Source: Actinophytocola sp049647105
Lineage (GTDB): Bacteria > Actinomycetota > Actinomycetes > Mycobacteriales > Pseudonocardiaceae
NCBI RefSeq assembly: GCF_049647105.1
Contig: NZ_JBARWZ010000044.1
Span: forward strand, 62,001 to 126,000
Length of the DNA stretch: 64,000 nucleotides
Direction: 5' to 3'
Positions 17,034-25,422 of the stretch are shown piece by piece. Position 1 is the stretch's first letter. Each line of letters begins with the position of its first letter. Under the pieces are notes generated by a model. It was not told the origin of the DNA. It ran no database searches and saw only the letters and a list, made by a program, of their open reading frames with translations. Made by a program: the position numbers and the translations under genes.

Positions 17034-17960
17034 TCAGTCCTTGCCCAGGCCGGACTCGGCCATCGCGCGCACCAGTGACGACCAGGCGTCGTGGTCGTCA
17101 CGCACGCTGCGGCTGATCTCCACGTGCACGAACGGCGTGTCCTGCCGGTCCGCGTCGCGGCCCTGCTCGTTGGTGGTGCCCTCCAGCCGGCCACAGTCCC
17201 GCCGCCAGGAGCGGCACACCTGGAAGTCCTCGTCGTCGATCCCCTCCGCGACCCGGCGGACGGTGTCGCCCGCGTCGCCGGCGCCCGGTGAGACCACCAC
17301 GTCCGCGTCCGGCAGGTTGTCGTCGTGAAAGCCGTGCAACTGGACCTGGGGCAGGCCACGCTCGGCGAACTCGCCCGCCACGGCATGGAACATCGAGTCG
17401 GTGCGGTGCGCGACGTCGCCCGCGTCGTCGCCGACTCGCCGGTGGGTGCCCGCGACCGCCAGGACCGAGCCCGGCACCGCCTGGTACAGCGCCAACCCGA
17501 TCTCCTCCGTGTGCAGGTCGGAGCCGGGATGGGGCACCTCGATCGCCAGCCGGACCGGCGCGGACAGGTCGACCAGGTACCAGCCCCAACCGCGCTCGTC
17601 CGCCGGGTTGACCGCGAGCCCGAACGGCCTGCCGGTCTTCTCGTCGACCCCGGTCCGCACCGTGTACCCCAGCTCGCGTGCCTCGTCCGCCGCGTGCGCC
17701 GGCTCCCCCGCCTCGAGAGCCCGCAGCGCCGACAGCAGCCGCCGCCGTTCCGCGGACCCGGGTGGCCGGTAGGGCGCGTCGTCGTCGAGACCGGCGGCGA
17801 ACCGGCGGACCTCCGTGCCGAGGTCGGCGGCCGGGGTGGCCTCGCTCCCCTGGGCCGGGCGGGGCTCGTCCTCGTTCGCGGCGACGACGAGGAACGTGCC
17901 CGCGACGAGCACGGCGCCGAGGGTGACCCACAGGACAGGCTGTCGAAGGAGTCCTCTCAT
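17034..17960 (-). CDS. Membrane-anchored PghP/YjqB-like amidohydrolase (candidate poly-gamma-glutamate hydrolase)
   Basis: This 308-residue protein has an N-terminal anchor or signal sequence (residues 8-28, VLWVTLGAVLVAGTFLVVAA). The rest resembles the PghP/YjqB and N-formylglutamate amidohydrolase group: IEVPHPGSDLHTEEI (His144, His150, Glu152/153), AGTHRR (His173), QLHGFHDD (His209/212) and a C-terminal HVEISRSVRD that mirrors the QLEIS-R motif of YjqB-type enzymes. A zinc-dependent hydrolase outside the membrane is inferred. ATG 17960 is the first plausible start. It is divergent, by 95 bp, from an operon containing pgsB and pgsC, which supports poly-gamma-glutamate trimming as its role. 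The similarity was judged by eye. Confidence 0.6.
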   Translation of the reverse strand: MRGLLRQPVLWVTLGAVLVAGTFLVVAANEDEPRPAQGSEATPAADLGTEVRRFAAGLDDDAPYRPPGSAERRRLLSALRALEAGEPAHAADEARELGYTVRTGVDEKTGRPFGLAVNPADERGWGWYLVDLSAPVRLAIEVPHPGSDLHTEEIGLALYQAVPGSVLAVAGTHRRVGDDAGDVAHRTDSMFHAVAGEFAERGLPQVQLHGFHDDNLPDADVVVSPGAGDAGDTVRRVAEGIDDEDFQVCRSWRRDCGRLEGTTNEQGRDADRQDTPFVHVEISRSVRDDHDAWSSLVRAMAESGLGKD

Positions 17961-18055
17961 CGACGCGGAGTGTAGGGGGCGGCGCCGAATACTGGACCGA
18001 ACCGCTTCGGGGTCGCCGTACGTATAGATCACGACGCCCCCGAGCACGGATCAGG

Positions 18056-20338
18056 ATGAAACGCGCAACTATGGCAGGCCGAGCCCGACGACCGCGGCGC
18101 CCCAAACCGGGGCGCGCACTGACCGACCAGCTGCCGGAGAGCGGCTTTCCGTCGGGGGTCACCACCCCGTCGGTCACCGTGCTCATCCTGTTGCTGCTGC
18201 ACGCCGGGCTGTGCGCGGTGCTGCTCGACGGCCGCGAGTCCGGCACGGTGCCCTCGGCCATCGCCGAGTCCCAGGCGCAGCTCGTCAGAGGCGCCGGTTC
18301 GGCCATCGGCGCCTCGGCCAGCCAGGGCATCGCGGACCTCCACGCGGTGACGGCCGTGCCCGCGGCCACGCCGGACGAGGTGCTGGCGAGGCTGTTGCGG
18401 AACGGGAACTGGCGCGGGGCGGCCGTGCTCGACGCTGACACCCGCGCGCTGGTCGCGTCCGGGGGTGAACCCGTCCCGGTGCAGTCGCTCCCCAAGACCG
18501 TGACCAGCACGATCGTCACCCCGGTCGTCGGCGCCGACGGCACGCTGCGGGTGGTCGTGGCCGAGGCGCTGCCCGACGCCAAGCTGCTCGTCGCCGCGCG
18601 TGGCAGCCGGCTCCCGAACACCACGATCGGCGGCGACCTCCGTGAGACGCTGCTGCTCACCACGAGCACCGGTCAGGTGATCGACTCGCGCGGCGCCCCG
18701 CCGACGCCGGCCGACGCGGATGTCAGCCGGTTGATCGAGCTGGCCAGTGCCGCCGCGGCGGTCGGCGAGTACGGCAACCTGACCGGCAAGTCGGTCACCG
18801 GCCCGAAGGGCGGCACGGAGCAGCCGACGGTCGTGTACTCCCCCGTGTCGTCCTCCCAGGTGGACGGGACGCTCGGCCTCGCCGTGGTGTCGGTGGTGCG
18901 TGCCCCGGTCACCGAAGCGGGACCGGGTGGCGACGGCATCGTGCCCTCGGTCGCGCTCGGCTGCGTGGCCGTGTTCGGTTTCCTCGTCCTCCGGCGAGTG
19001 CTGGTCAACCCGATCCGGCGATTGCGGACCGACGCGCTCTTCATCGCGGAGGGCAGGCTGATGACGACGCGCGTCCGGCGATCGAGGACCCGCGAAGTCG
19101 ACCGGATCGCCGCCGCGTTCGAACAGTGCCGCGCGGAGCTGGGCGGCACACCGGCACGTCCCCGCGAACAGCGGCGCACGGGGATGGCCACCTGGGTCGC
19201 GACCGGGCTCACCGCCGCTGCCGTGCTCGGCTGGTCGGCAGGCGTGCTGTTGACCGTCGGCAGCGGGGACGTCGACGTGCCAGGCGCGGTGGTGACCAGC
19301 GCCCGCAACCAGACGGCGGCGGCGACGGAGGCCCTGCGGCGCAGCCTCAACGACGGGCTCGCCGACCTGACCTCGTTCGCCTCGCTCACCGGCGGCCGAG
19401 GCCCGGCCGACGTTCGGTCGAGCCTCGACGAGCTGGTCGCCGGGCAGTCCCGGTACCGCAGCGTGTACCTGGTCGACCAGTCCGGCGCCACCTCCTCCGT
19501 GGTCGGGCGCCCACCGTTGCGCACGGCAGAGCCGCTGCCTGCCGAGCCCGGCCTTCGCCTGCGGGAAGGAACCGCTCCGGTGCCCGTGCTGTTCGCCTCC
19601 GCGCCGATGGCGAACGGCCAGGCGCTCGTCGGTGAGTTCGACCTGGACCACATCGGCAGGCTGCTCGGTCGCGCGCCGGGCTCGGTCCAGCTGGTCGACA
19701 AGGATCTGCGCACGATCGCGGCCACGGACGGCTTCGTCGCCTTCGCCGATCTCGGCGCCGAGCTGCGGGACAGCGCCATCGAGGCCGGGAAGGGCGATCC
19801 GGTCGCCAGAACACAGGAGGGCACGGACGGCCGGGCCGTCCTCGTGTCGGCCGCCCTGCGCGGCGGGGCGAGCGGCAAGCTGGGGTGGACCGTCGTCGCC
19901 GAGCAGCCGGTCACCGATCTCGCGTTGCCCGGCAACGAGCTGCGGCGCAACGCCATGGTCGCCGCGCTGGTCGCCGCGCTCCTCGCGCTGCTGCTGTTCG
20001 GCTGGCAGTACCTGTTGCTGATCCGGCCGCTGCGCCGCGTGGCCGCGGCGGCCGACGAGATCGTCGCTGGCCGGCACCGATCGGTCATCTACCCGCAGCA
20101 CCAGGACCAGATCGGCACGATCGCCTCCTGCCTGGAGATCTGCAGGCAGGCCATGACCGAGGGGGTGCGCAGGCTCGGTGGCGTTCGCAGGCCGAGCGGC
20201 GCTGCGACCGACGCCACCCAGCTGATCGCCGCGGTGCCCTCCGCGCCACGCCGTGGCAGTGAGCAACCCGCCCGCCAGGCGACACCCGGACCGGCACGGC
20301 CGAGCCCGCGCCCGTCCCGTGTCCGGCGAGGCGGCTGA
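18056..20338 (+). CDS. Membrane protein with two sensor-HAMP units and no output domain
   Basis: This 760-residue protein has four transmembrane segments, near residues 40-58, 297-318, 380-402 and 636-660. Each pair encloses an extracellular domain of about 230 residues resembling Cache-type sensors, and each is followed by a HAMP-like segment (NPIRRLRTDALFIAEGR; RPLRRVAAAADEIVAGR). After the second HAMP there is only a short Pro/Arg-rich tail: no kinase, cyclase or methyl-accepting domain. The stop overlaps the pgsB start (TGATG), so it belongs to the polyglutamate operon and occupies the place where pgsA would be expected. A scaffold or regulator of the synthase is inferred. Confidence 0.65.
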   Translation: MKRATMAGRARRPRRPKPGRALTDQLPESGFPSGVTTPSVTVLILLLLHAGLCAVLLDGRESGTVPSAIAESQAQLVRGAGSAIGASASQGIADLHAVTAVPAATPDEVLARLLRNGNWRGAAVLDADTRALVASGGEPVPVQSLPKTVTSTIVTPVVGADGTLRVVVAEALPDAKLLVAARGSRLPNTTIGGDLRETLLLTTSTGQVIDSRGAPPTPADADVSRLIELASAAAAVGEYGNLTGKSVTGPKGGTEQPTVVYSPVSSSQVDGTLGLAVVSVVRAPVTEAGPGGDGIVPSVALGCVAVFGFLVLRRVLVNPIRRLRTDALFIAEGRLMTTRVRRSRTREVDRIAAAFEQCRAELGGTPARPREQRRTGMATWVATGLTAAAVLGWSAGVLLTVGSGDVDVPGAVVTSARNQTAAATEALRRSLNDGLADLTSFASLTGGRGPADVRSSLDELVAGQSRYRSVYLVDQSGATSSVVGRPPLRTAEPLPAEPGLRLREGTAPVPVLFASAPMANGQALVGEFDLDHIGRLLGRAPGSVQLVDKDLRTIAATDGFVAFADLGAELRDSAIEAGKGDPVARTQEGTDGRAVLVSAALRGGASGKLGWTVVAEQPVTDLALPGNELRRNAMVAALVAALLALLLFGWQYLLLIRPLRRVAAAADEIVAGRHRSVIYPQHQDQIGTIASCLEICRQAMTEGVRRLGGVRRPSGAATDATQLIAAVPSAPRRGSEQPARQATPGPARPSPRPSRVRRGG

Positions 20339-21681
20339 TGGTCTTCCTGTACTGCGTGCTGCTCGGCAGCTGCGTGCTGCTGCTGCTCGGCGGCCTCATC
20401 GAACAACGCCGCCACTACGCCAACCTGAACCGGATCCCACACCGAATCATGATCAACGGAATTCGCGGCAAGAGCTCGATCACCCGGCTGTGCGCGGGTG
20501 CGCTGCGCGGCGGCGGTCTCGTCACCGTCGCGAAGACGACCGGCACCGCGGCCCGGTTCATCCACCCGGATGCCAGCGAGGAACCGGTCTACCGCAAGTT
20601 CGGGATCGCGAACGTGATCGAGCAGATCGGCATCGTCCGGCGGGCATCGGCATACCGGCCGGACGCGCTGGTCATCGAGTGCATGGCGGTCATGCCGGAC
20701 CTGCAGGAGATCAGCCAGGACAAGCTGATCCACTCGAACATCGGTGTGCTGTGCAACGTCCGCGAGGACCACCTCGCCGAGATGGGCCCGACCCTCGACG
20801 ACGTCGCGAGATCGCTCTCCAGGACGATGCCGGTCGGCGGGGTGTGCGTGACCGCGGAGCAGGAGCGGTTGCCGCTGCTCAAACGCGAGGCCGCGCGCCG
20901 CGACTGCGCGCTGTACCTCGTGCGCCCCGACGCGGTCACCGACGAGGACATGGCCGGGTTCACCTGGATCACGTTCAAGGAGAACGTCGCGATCGCGCTC
21001 ACGGTCGCCGAGCTGCTCGGGGTCAACCGCGCATCGGCGCTCGCGGGCATGTGGGCCGCGCCGCCCGATCCCGGCGTGCTCGAGGTCAAGCGGTACCTGG
21101 CGGACGGCAAGCTGCTCCGCGTCGCCAACGTGTTCGCGGCCAACGATCCCCAGTCGACGCTGATGAACGTGCGGCGCCTCCTCGCATCCGGCGGCATCGA
21201 GCGGCCGTTGCACCTGGTCATCAACTGCCGGCCGGACCGGGTGGAGCGCAACGGCCAGATGGGCGCGCTCGTCGCCGACATCGAGCCGGAGCGGGTCGTG
21301 CTGATCGGCGCCCCGACGCGCAGTGCGAAGGTGGCCATCCCTCAGAAGTGGCACGACACGATCGTCGACCTCGGCGGCACCCGCGACGCGACCGAGCTCG
21401 TCGACGAGATCGTGGACGGGATCGACGAACATGCCTCCCTCGTCGCCATCGGCAACATCCACGGCCAGGGCGAGCTGTTGCTAGAACAGCTCGACACGCT
21501 GCCGGTGGCCGCCGCGTCGGACGTGCCCGCGCCACGCGACCGGGAAGAGGCCCGGCCGACCCCGCACCCGCGATCGGAGCACGTCCCCGGCGGGGATGTG
21601 CCAACCGGGGGGCGGCTACCGAAGGCGGGTACGCACGTGACGCAGCCGCTGCCCCGCATCCAGCCCGGGCACGAGTCGTGA
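20338..21681 (+). CDS. pgsB: Poly-gamma-glutamate synthase ligase subunit PgsB/CapB
   Basis: This 447-residue Mur-ligase-like amide ligase activates and joins glutamate gamma-carboxyls using ATP. A membrane-inserting N-terminus (VLLGSCVLLLLGGLIE) precedes the P-loop NGIRGKSSITR (residues 40-50). The family segments KTTGTAARFIHPDASE, YRPDALVIECMAVMPDLQ, SNIGVLCNVREDHLAEMG and FAANDPQSTLMN are all present. It is longer than Bacillus PgsB (about 393) because of a Pro/Arg-rich C-terminal tail of about 50 residues. The start overlaps the upstream stop by one base and the end overlaps pgsC by 4 bp. No pgsA homologue is seen in the operon. Confidence 0.88.
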   Translation: MVFLYCVLLGSCVLLLLGGLIEQRRHYANLNRIPHRIMINGIRGKSSITRLCAGALRGGGLVTVAKTTGTAARFIHPDASEEPVYRKFGIANVIEQIGIVRRASAYRPDALVIECMAVMPDLQEISQDKLIHSNIGVLCNVREDHLAEMGPTLDDVARSLSRTMPVGGVCVTAEQERLPLLKREAARRDCALYLVRPDAVTDEDMAGFTWITFKENVAIALTVAELLGVNRASALAGMWAAPPDPGVLEVKRYLADGKLLRVANVFAANDPQSTLMNVRRLLASGGIERPLHLVINCRPDRVERNGQMGALVADIEPERVVLIGAPTRSAKVAIPQKWHDTIVDLGGTRDATELVDEIVDGIDEHASLVAIGNIHGQGELLLEQLDTLPVAAASDVPAPRDREEARPTPHPRSEHVPGGDVPTGGRLPKAGTHVTQPLPRIQPGHES

Positions 21682-22160
21682 TCGACTACGGCCTGCCGGC
21701 CGAGGTAGCGACCCTCGGTCTGGCCATCGGGTTGCTGTTCTCGCTGGTGTGCTACCTGACCACCAACCTGTCCCCCGGCGGGATGATCACCCCGGGCTGG
21801 GTGGCGCTGACCCTCGTCGAGGACTACCGGCGGGCGGCCATCGTGGTGTTGATGACCGCGCTCACCTTCGGTGCGAGCAAACTGCTGCAGCGGGCGGTGA
21901 TCCTCTACGGCAAGCGCCTGTTCGCCGCGGTCGTCCTCACCGGCGTGCTGTTCCAGAGCACGCTGTTCCTGTTGATCCAGCGGGACTATCCGCTGCTGTT
22001 CGCCCACCAGACACTCGGCTTCGTCGTGCCGGGGCTGATCGCCTACCAGCTCGTGCGGCAGCCACCGGTGTCGACGTTGCTCGCCACCGGCACGGTCAGC
22101 TTCGCCAGCTACGGCGTGCTGGCCAGCGGGGTGCTCATCGGGCTGGTGCCCGCGATTTGA
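21678..22160 (+). CDS. pgsC: Poly-gamma-glutamate synthase membrane subunit PgsC/CapC
   Basis: This 160-residue integral membrane protein has about five hydrophobic helices and conserved PgsC features: a start in a short periplasmic segment, SPGGMITPGWVAL in the first third, and QRDYPLLFAHQTLGFVVPGLIA in the second half. PgsC forms the membrane core with PgsB. The GTG start lies inside the pgsB stop (GTGA overlap), implying coupled translation. Length is close to the usual 149. Together with PgsB this makes the polymerase assignment solid even without PgsA. Confidence 0.85.
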   Translation: MIDYGLPAEVATLGLAIGLLFSLVCYLTTNLSPGGMITPGWVALTLVEDYRRAAIVVLMTALTFGASKLLQRAVILYGKRLFAAVVLTGVLFQSTLFLLIQRDYPLLFAHQTLGFVVPGLIAYQLVRQPPVSTLLATGTVSFASYGVLASGVLIGLVPAI

Positions 22161-22180
22161 ACCAACCCCGCGGCGCGGAC

Positions 22181-23278
22181 GTGCGTGAGGGCATGGCACG
22201 CGCTGAGCTACGGACCGAACCCAGCAGGCAGGGCTCCCGCAGGGCCCTGCGGACCTGTGTTGTGCTCGCGGTGATCGGGCTGAGCGGGTTCGGAGTCGTG
22301 CAGTTCGCCCGTCAGCAGACGACCGGCGAGGCCGAGGCCGCACCGTCGGCGACCGCGGTGGCGATCAAGGACGGTGGCACCGCGGCACCGGTGGCACCGG
22401 TGGCCGATGGCCCGCGCTTCGACCGGCTGGAGAACCCGGGACGGACCGTGGTGCGGGACCCGTCGGGAGCGGTGGTCGCCACGTTCACCGACGGCGCCAG
22501 GACCGTCGCGCTGACCGGCCCGGCGAGGACGTTCACCGAGCCGAGGTTCACCGAGGCGACGATCACCACGACGACCTGGGTCCGGCTCGCGCCACAGGCA
22601 TGGGCACCCGGCGCGGAGAAGGCCGCGTGGTTCGGCCCGTGGTTCGAGCAGGCGAGGAAGGACACCGGTCCCGACGTGTTCGCCGTCGCGATGCAGTACG
22701 CCGACGGCGCCAAGGAGGAGGCAGACGCCGAGGGCCTGCGGTTCCGCGGCGACGCGATCTTCGGCCCGGTCGCACCGTCGGGCTACGCGCGGCTGGAGCA
22801 GTCCGACTTCCTCGACTACCTCGGCGTCACCTATTCGTTCCCGGACACGGGAAGGAAGGCGCCCAAACCGGCACACACGGGCGCCCTCGACTGTTCCGGC
22901 TTCGCACGGATGGTCTACGGCTACCGGCTCGGCTACCCGTTGCTCGGCACCAACGATCCGGGCCCCGGCCTGCCTCGGCGTGCGTGGGCCATCGCCGAGC
23001 GCGGCCCGGGGGTCGCACTGATCCCCAACACCCGCGCCAGGGTCACCGACTACGACGCGCTGCAGCCGGGCGACCTGGTGTTCTTCGAGGTCGAGGGCGG
23101 CGAGGACGAACTCGACCATGTCGGCATCTTCGTCGGCATCGACTCGGCGGGGCACTACCGGTTCATGTCGAGCCGGGAACGAGCGAACGGCCCGACCTTC
23201 GGCGACCTCGGCGGCACCTCACTACTCGACGACGGCGGCATGTACTCACGCGGCTGGCGCGCCGCCCGACGCATCTGA
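22181..23278 (+). CDS. NlpC/P60-family cell-wall or polyglutamate endopeptidase
   Basis: This protein of about 365 residues has an N-terminal membrane anchor (LRTCVVLAVIGLSGFGVVQFA) and a C-terminal NlpC/P60 domain with nucleophile LDCSGFARMVYG (Cys238) and base ELDHVGIFVG (His313). The middle 150 residues are an SH3-like or wall-binding linker. NlpC/P60 enzymes cleave gamma-D-glutamyl bonds; Bacillus PgdS, which cuts poly-gamma-glutamate, is of this family, so here it may release or trim the polymer. The start is uncertain: GTG 22181, ATG 22193 or TTG 22157, which would overlap the pgsC stop. Confidence 0.8.
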   Translation: MREGMARAELRTEPSRQGSRRALRTCVVLAVIGLSGFGVVQFARQQTTGEAEAAPSATAVAIKDGGTAAPVAPVADGPRFDRLENPGRTVVRDPSGAVVATFTDGARTVALTGPARTFTEPRFTEATITTTTWVRLAPQAWAPGAEKAAWFGPWFEQARKDTGPDVFAVAMQYADGAKEEADAEGLRFRGDAIFGPVAPSGYARLEQSDFLDYLGVTYSFPDTGRKAPKPAHTGALDCSGFARMVYGYRLGYPLLGTNDPGPGLPRRAWAIAERGPGVALIPNTRARVTDYDALQPGDLVFFEVEGGEDELDHVGIFVGIDSAGHYRFMSSRERANGPTFGDLGGTSLLDDGGMYSRGWRAARRI

Positions 23279-23335
23279 CACTGACTCGCCGACCGGGTCT
23301 CGCGGCCTGGTCCGGACCCCCGTGCCGCAGGGCGC

Positions 23336-23593
23336 TCACGTTGGTGTCCACAGCAGGCTGGAGCGTTTGACGAGGTTCGGCGCTCCGGGCGTTCCTGGTT
23401 CGGGCAGGCCGAGGATGTCGTAGACGACTTCCTGGAGATCTACACCTTCCTTCGACCAGACACAGCCGCCGCCGTACTCCTCGGCCAGCACGCGGGCGGC
23501 CGTGGTGTTGCTGCGGTCGAAGATGAAGATGGCGTCGGTGTACTGTTGCTCGGAATTGCTCGCAACGGGAAAAATGTTGCGGAAACGGCGCAA
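23336..23593 (-). CDS. Small hypothetical protein following the HTH gene
   Basis: This 85-residue frame starts with TTG seven bases after the stop of the HTH regulator and runs on the same strand. The sequence includes AIFIFDRSNTTAARVLAEEYGGG and a C-terminal VVYDILGLPEPGTPG (each shown only in part). I recognise no family. Spacing suggests it is the last gene of the four-gene HTH/DUF6879 cassette. The Shine-Dalgarno is weak, so translation may be coupled to the gene before it. It could also be a remnant. Confidence 0.42.
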   Translation of the reverse strand: MRRFRNIFPVASNSEQQYTDAIFIFDRSNTTAARVLAEEYGGGCVWSKEGVDLQEVVYDILGLPEPGTPGAPNLVKRSSLLWTPT

Positions 23594-23600
23594 TAGGGCG

Positions 23601-24428
23601 CTACTGGGCGGGAGACTGCTTGGAGAGGTCGTCTATGACACGGGTGATGACGGCGCGGGCCGCTCGGCCGTAGCTGGCAACTGAGGCCAATTCGTTGAAG
23701 ATCGTGCTGTACAGCTCGATTTCTTCCGGCTGCGGAAGGTTCAGCCCGGCCGAAAAGGTTTCAACCAACACCTTCTCATCGTCAAAAATCCAAAAGCCGT
23801 GCCACGGCGAGGCCGTGTACTGGGTCTCGAATCCAATGATGCCGAGCTTGACGTTCGGCAACGCCGATAGTGACACGAGCCGGTCGAGCTGACCGAGCAT
23901 GACAGGCAACGAACACATTCGGAAGCGAAGCGCCGCCTCAGTGAGGACGAAGTGGAATTGTTTGTCGGGTCGGTAAAATATGTCCTGCCGCTTCATGCGG
24001 CCTGCTACGGCTTCATTGATGTCGTTCTTCAACTTGTAGATACGGATAGCTTCAGCGAAGCGGGCGCGAGCGTATTCGGATGTCTGAAGCAAGCCGGGAA
24101 TCACGCCTGCTTCGAAGACGCGAAACAGTCGGGTCTTCTGGTCCAGCTCGGCGAGCGCGTTCTGACGAGGACGGATGCCGCCGCGGAGCACTCGCTGCCA
24201 TTCGGCACGCTGAACCTCCAACGTGTGGAGAGACGCAAGCAGGCCGGCGGTCTCGTCCTCGGAATTGGTGGCCCGTGCCCATTCCCTGATGTCGTCGCTG
24301 CTCGGTGTCTGCTTGCCGTTTTCGATCTTCGAGACCTTCGACGGCTGCCACGACAGTGACTCCGCGAGCTGTTTGCCGGATACCTCAGCAGCAACTCGCA
24401 GCTCGCGGAGTCGACCACCCAATGCCAT
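23601..24428 (-). CDS. XRE-family regulator with DUF5753 (Scr1-like) domain
   Basis: This 275-residue protein has an N-terminal XRE helix-turn-helix: LGGRLRELRVAAEVSGKQLAE, then LSWQPSKVSKIENGKQTPS (recognition helix and capping motif). The C-terminal DUF5753 domain has FEAGVIPGLLQTSEYARA, EAALRFRM, QLDRLVSLSALPNVKLGII and GFWIFDDEKVLVETFSAGLNL. This architecture is common in actinobacteria next to DUF397 or DUF6879 proteins, where it has been described as a developmental or toxin-antitoxin-like pair. I chose ATG 24428 (GATGAGG upstream) over ATG 24515, which would overlap the upstream gene by 53 bp. Base use is less GC-rich than the surroundings. Confidence 0.85.
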   Translation of the reverse strand: MALGGRLRELRVAAEVSGKQLAESLSWQPSKVSKIENGKQTPSSDDIREWARATNSEDETAGLLASLHTLEVQRAEWQRVLRGGIRPRQNALAELDQKTRLFRVFEAGVIPGLLQTSEYARARFAEAIRIYKLKNDINEAVAGRMKRQDIFYRPDKQFHFVLTEAALRFRMCSLPVMLGQLDRLVSLSALPNVKLGIIGFETQYTASPWHGFWIFDDEKVLVETFSAGLNLPQPEEIELYSTIFNELASVASYGRAARAVITRVIDDLSKQSPAQ

Positions 24429-24462
24429 GCGTGCCTCATCAACATTCGAGACACCGGTTTCC

Positions 24463-24981
24463 TTATTCCGCGACAAAATCTTCCCGTCGTACTGCCTGAT
24501 GCCAAGCGGCGTCACGCCAGTGGTTGTGCTGCACTACCTCGACCGGGCTCTCGACAAATTCGGCTCCAAGGAAGACGGAGTTGTCATCGAAGTTCAGCCG
24601 CACCACCTGGCAAGAATCAAACATCCAATAGTCGTGGTTTGGCAGATCGATCGCATCGCGCCGAGCCACATAGCGGATATCCTCGCCAGCCTCGACCGTA
24701 AACTGAGAAGCCCAGAGGCCGAACCGGCTATTGTCGGTCAATGGCACGCTGACGACTCTGACACGGGAGAACGTCCGCCCCTGCGCCCGGCCTTCCCGCA
24801 CGATTTGCAGCCAAGTGTCCGACCACTCCAGGTCATCGGGCTCTCCTGCGAGGAACTTCCGAACCGACTCGTTCTCGTGCGGGTCGTCGTACCGATCTCG
24901 AACTTCAAGGCGGAACGCCGTGTACTTGAACTCCCGGAACAGCTTCCTGAAGTCGGGGCCAGGCTTGATGAGCTGGCTCAG
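24463..24981 (-). CDS. DUF6879 family protein, probable CTG start
   Basis: This 172-residue protein matches DUF6879: FRKLFREFKYTAFRLEVRDRY near the N-terminus, then FLAGEPDDLEW, VRVVSVPLTDNSRFGLWASQF, AGEDIRYVARRDA, YWMFDSCQVVRLNFDD and a final HWRDAAWHQAV. The family partners with Scr1-like HTH proteins; its biochemical role is unknown. The family normally begins close to the FRKLF segment. The only start placed correctly is CTG 24981, six bases after GGAGGG and overlapping the upstream stop as CTGA. An in-frame GTG at 25107 would lie deep inside the upstream gene. Confidence 0.8.
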   Translation of the reverse strand: MSQLIKPGPDFRKLFREFKYTAFRLEVRDRYDDPHENESVRKFLAGEPDDLEWSDTWLQIVREGRAQGRTFSRVRVVSVPLTDNSRFGLWASQFTVEAGEDIRYVARRDAIDLPNHDYWMFDSCQVVRLNFDDNSVFLGAEFVESPVEVVQHNHWRDAAWHQAVRREDFVAE

Positions 24982-25211
24982 TTTTCTCCCTCCTCCAGAT
25001 AGCGACGTGCGTAGAACTCCAAGACCTCTTCTGGGATCTCGATCAGGGTCTCGTGGTCCGGCACGGGGCCTACGTCCGCCAGCACCTGTGGGTCGGTGAC
25101 CTTCCACCCTTGAGCGATGTAGGTGACGCGGTCGGTTCGGTCCGTGGCGAACAGCGTGGGCGAGTGCTCTACGTGCGACTCGGGGTCTTTACCGAGGAAT
25201 CTGGCGCGCAT
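24978..25211 (-). CDS. Small hypothetical protein, first gene of the DUF6879/HTH cassette
   Basis: This 77-residue protein starts at ATG 25211, four bases after a perfect AGGAGG. It is acidic and begins MRARFLGKDPESHVEHSPTL. It contains RVTYIAQGWKVTDPQVLADVG and ends in a helix EEVLEFYARRYLEEG. The small acidic form next to DUF6879 resembles the minor partner often found with these HTH systems. No function is known. The stop overlaps the DUF6879 start by 4 bp, implying translational coupling. Confidence 0.7.
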   Translation of the reverse strand: MRARFLGKDPESHVEHSPTLFATDRTDRVTYIAQGWKVTDPQVLADVGPVPDHETLIEIPEEVLEFYARRYLEEGEN

Positions 25212-25422
25212 CATGCCTCCTAGGGAGCAATCTGGGGAAATCCACATCCATCGTGGCGGAGGTGCGCGCGTTCGTCAACGTGGATGCCGTGCGAGGTGAT
25301 GATCATGTGCCACTTTCGACAAACGCCGTTGTCCCGCCATCTCACCTGTCAAACGTGAGGACGAGCCGTCCCGGCGGCCCTAGCGTCGACGGGCTTGCCG
25401 TGTCGCACCGAGGGAGCCGATC

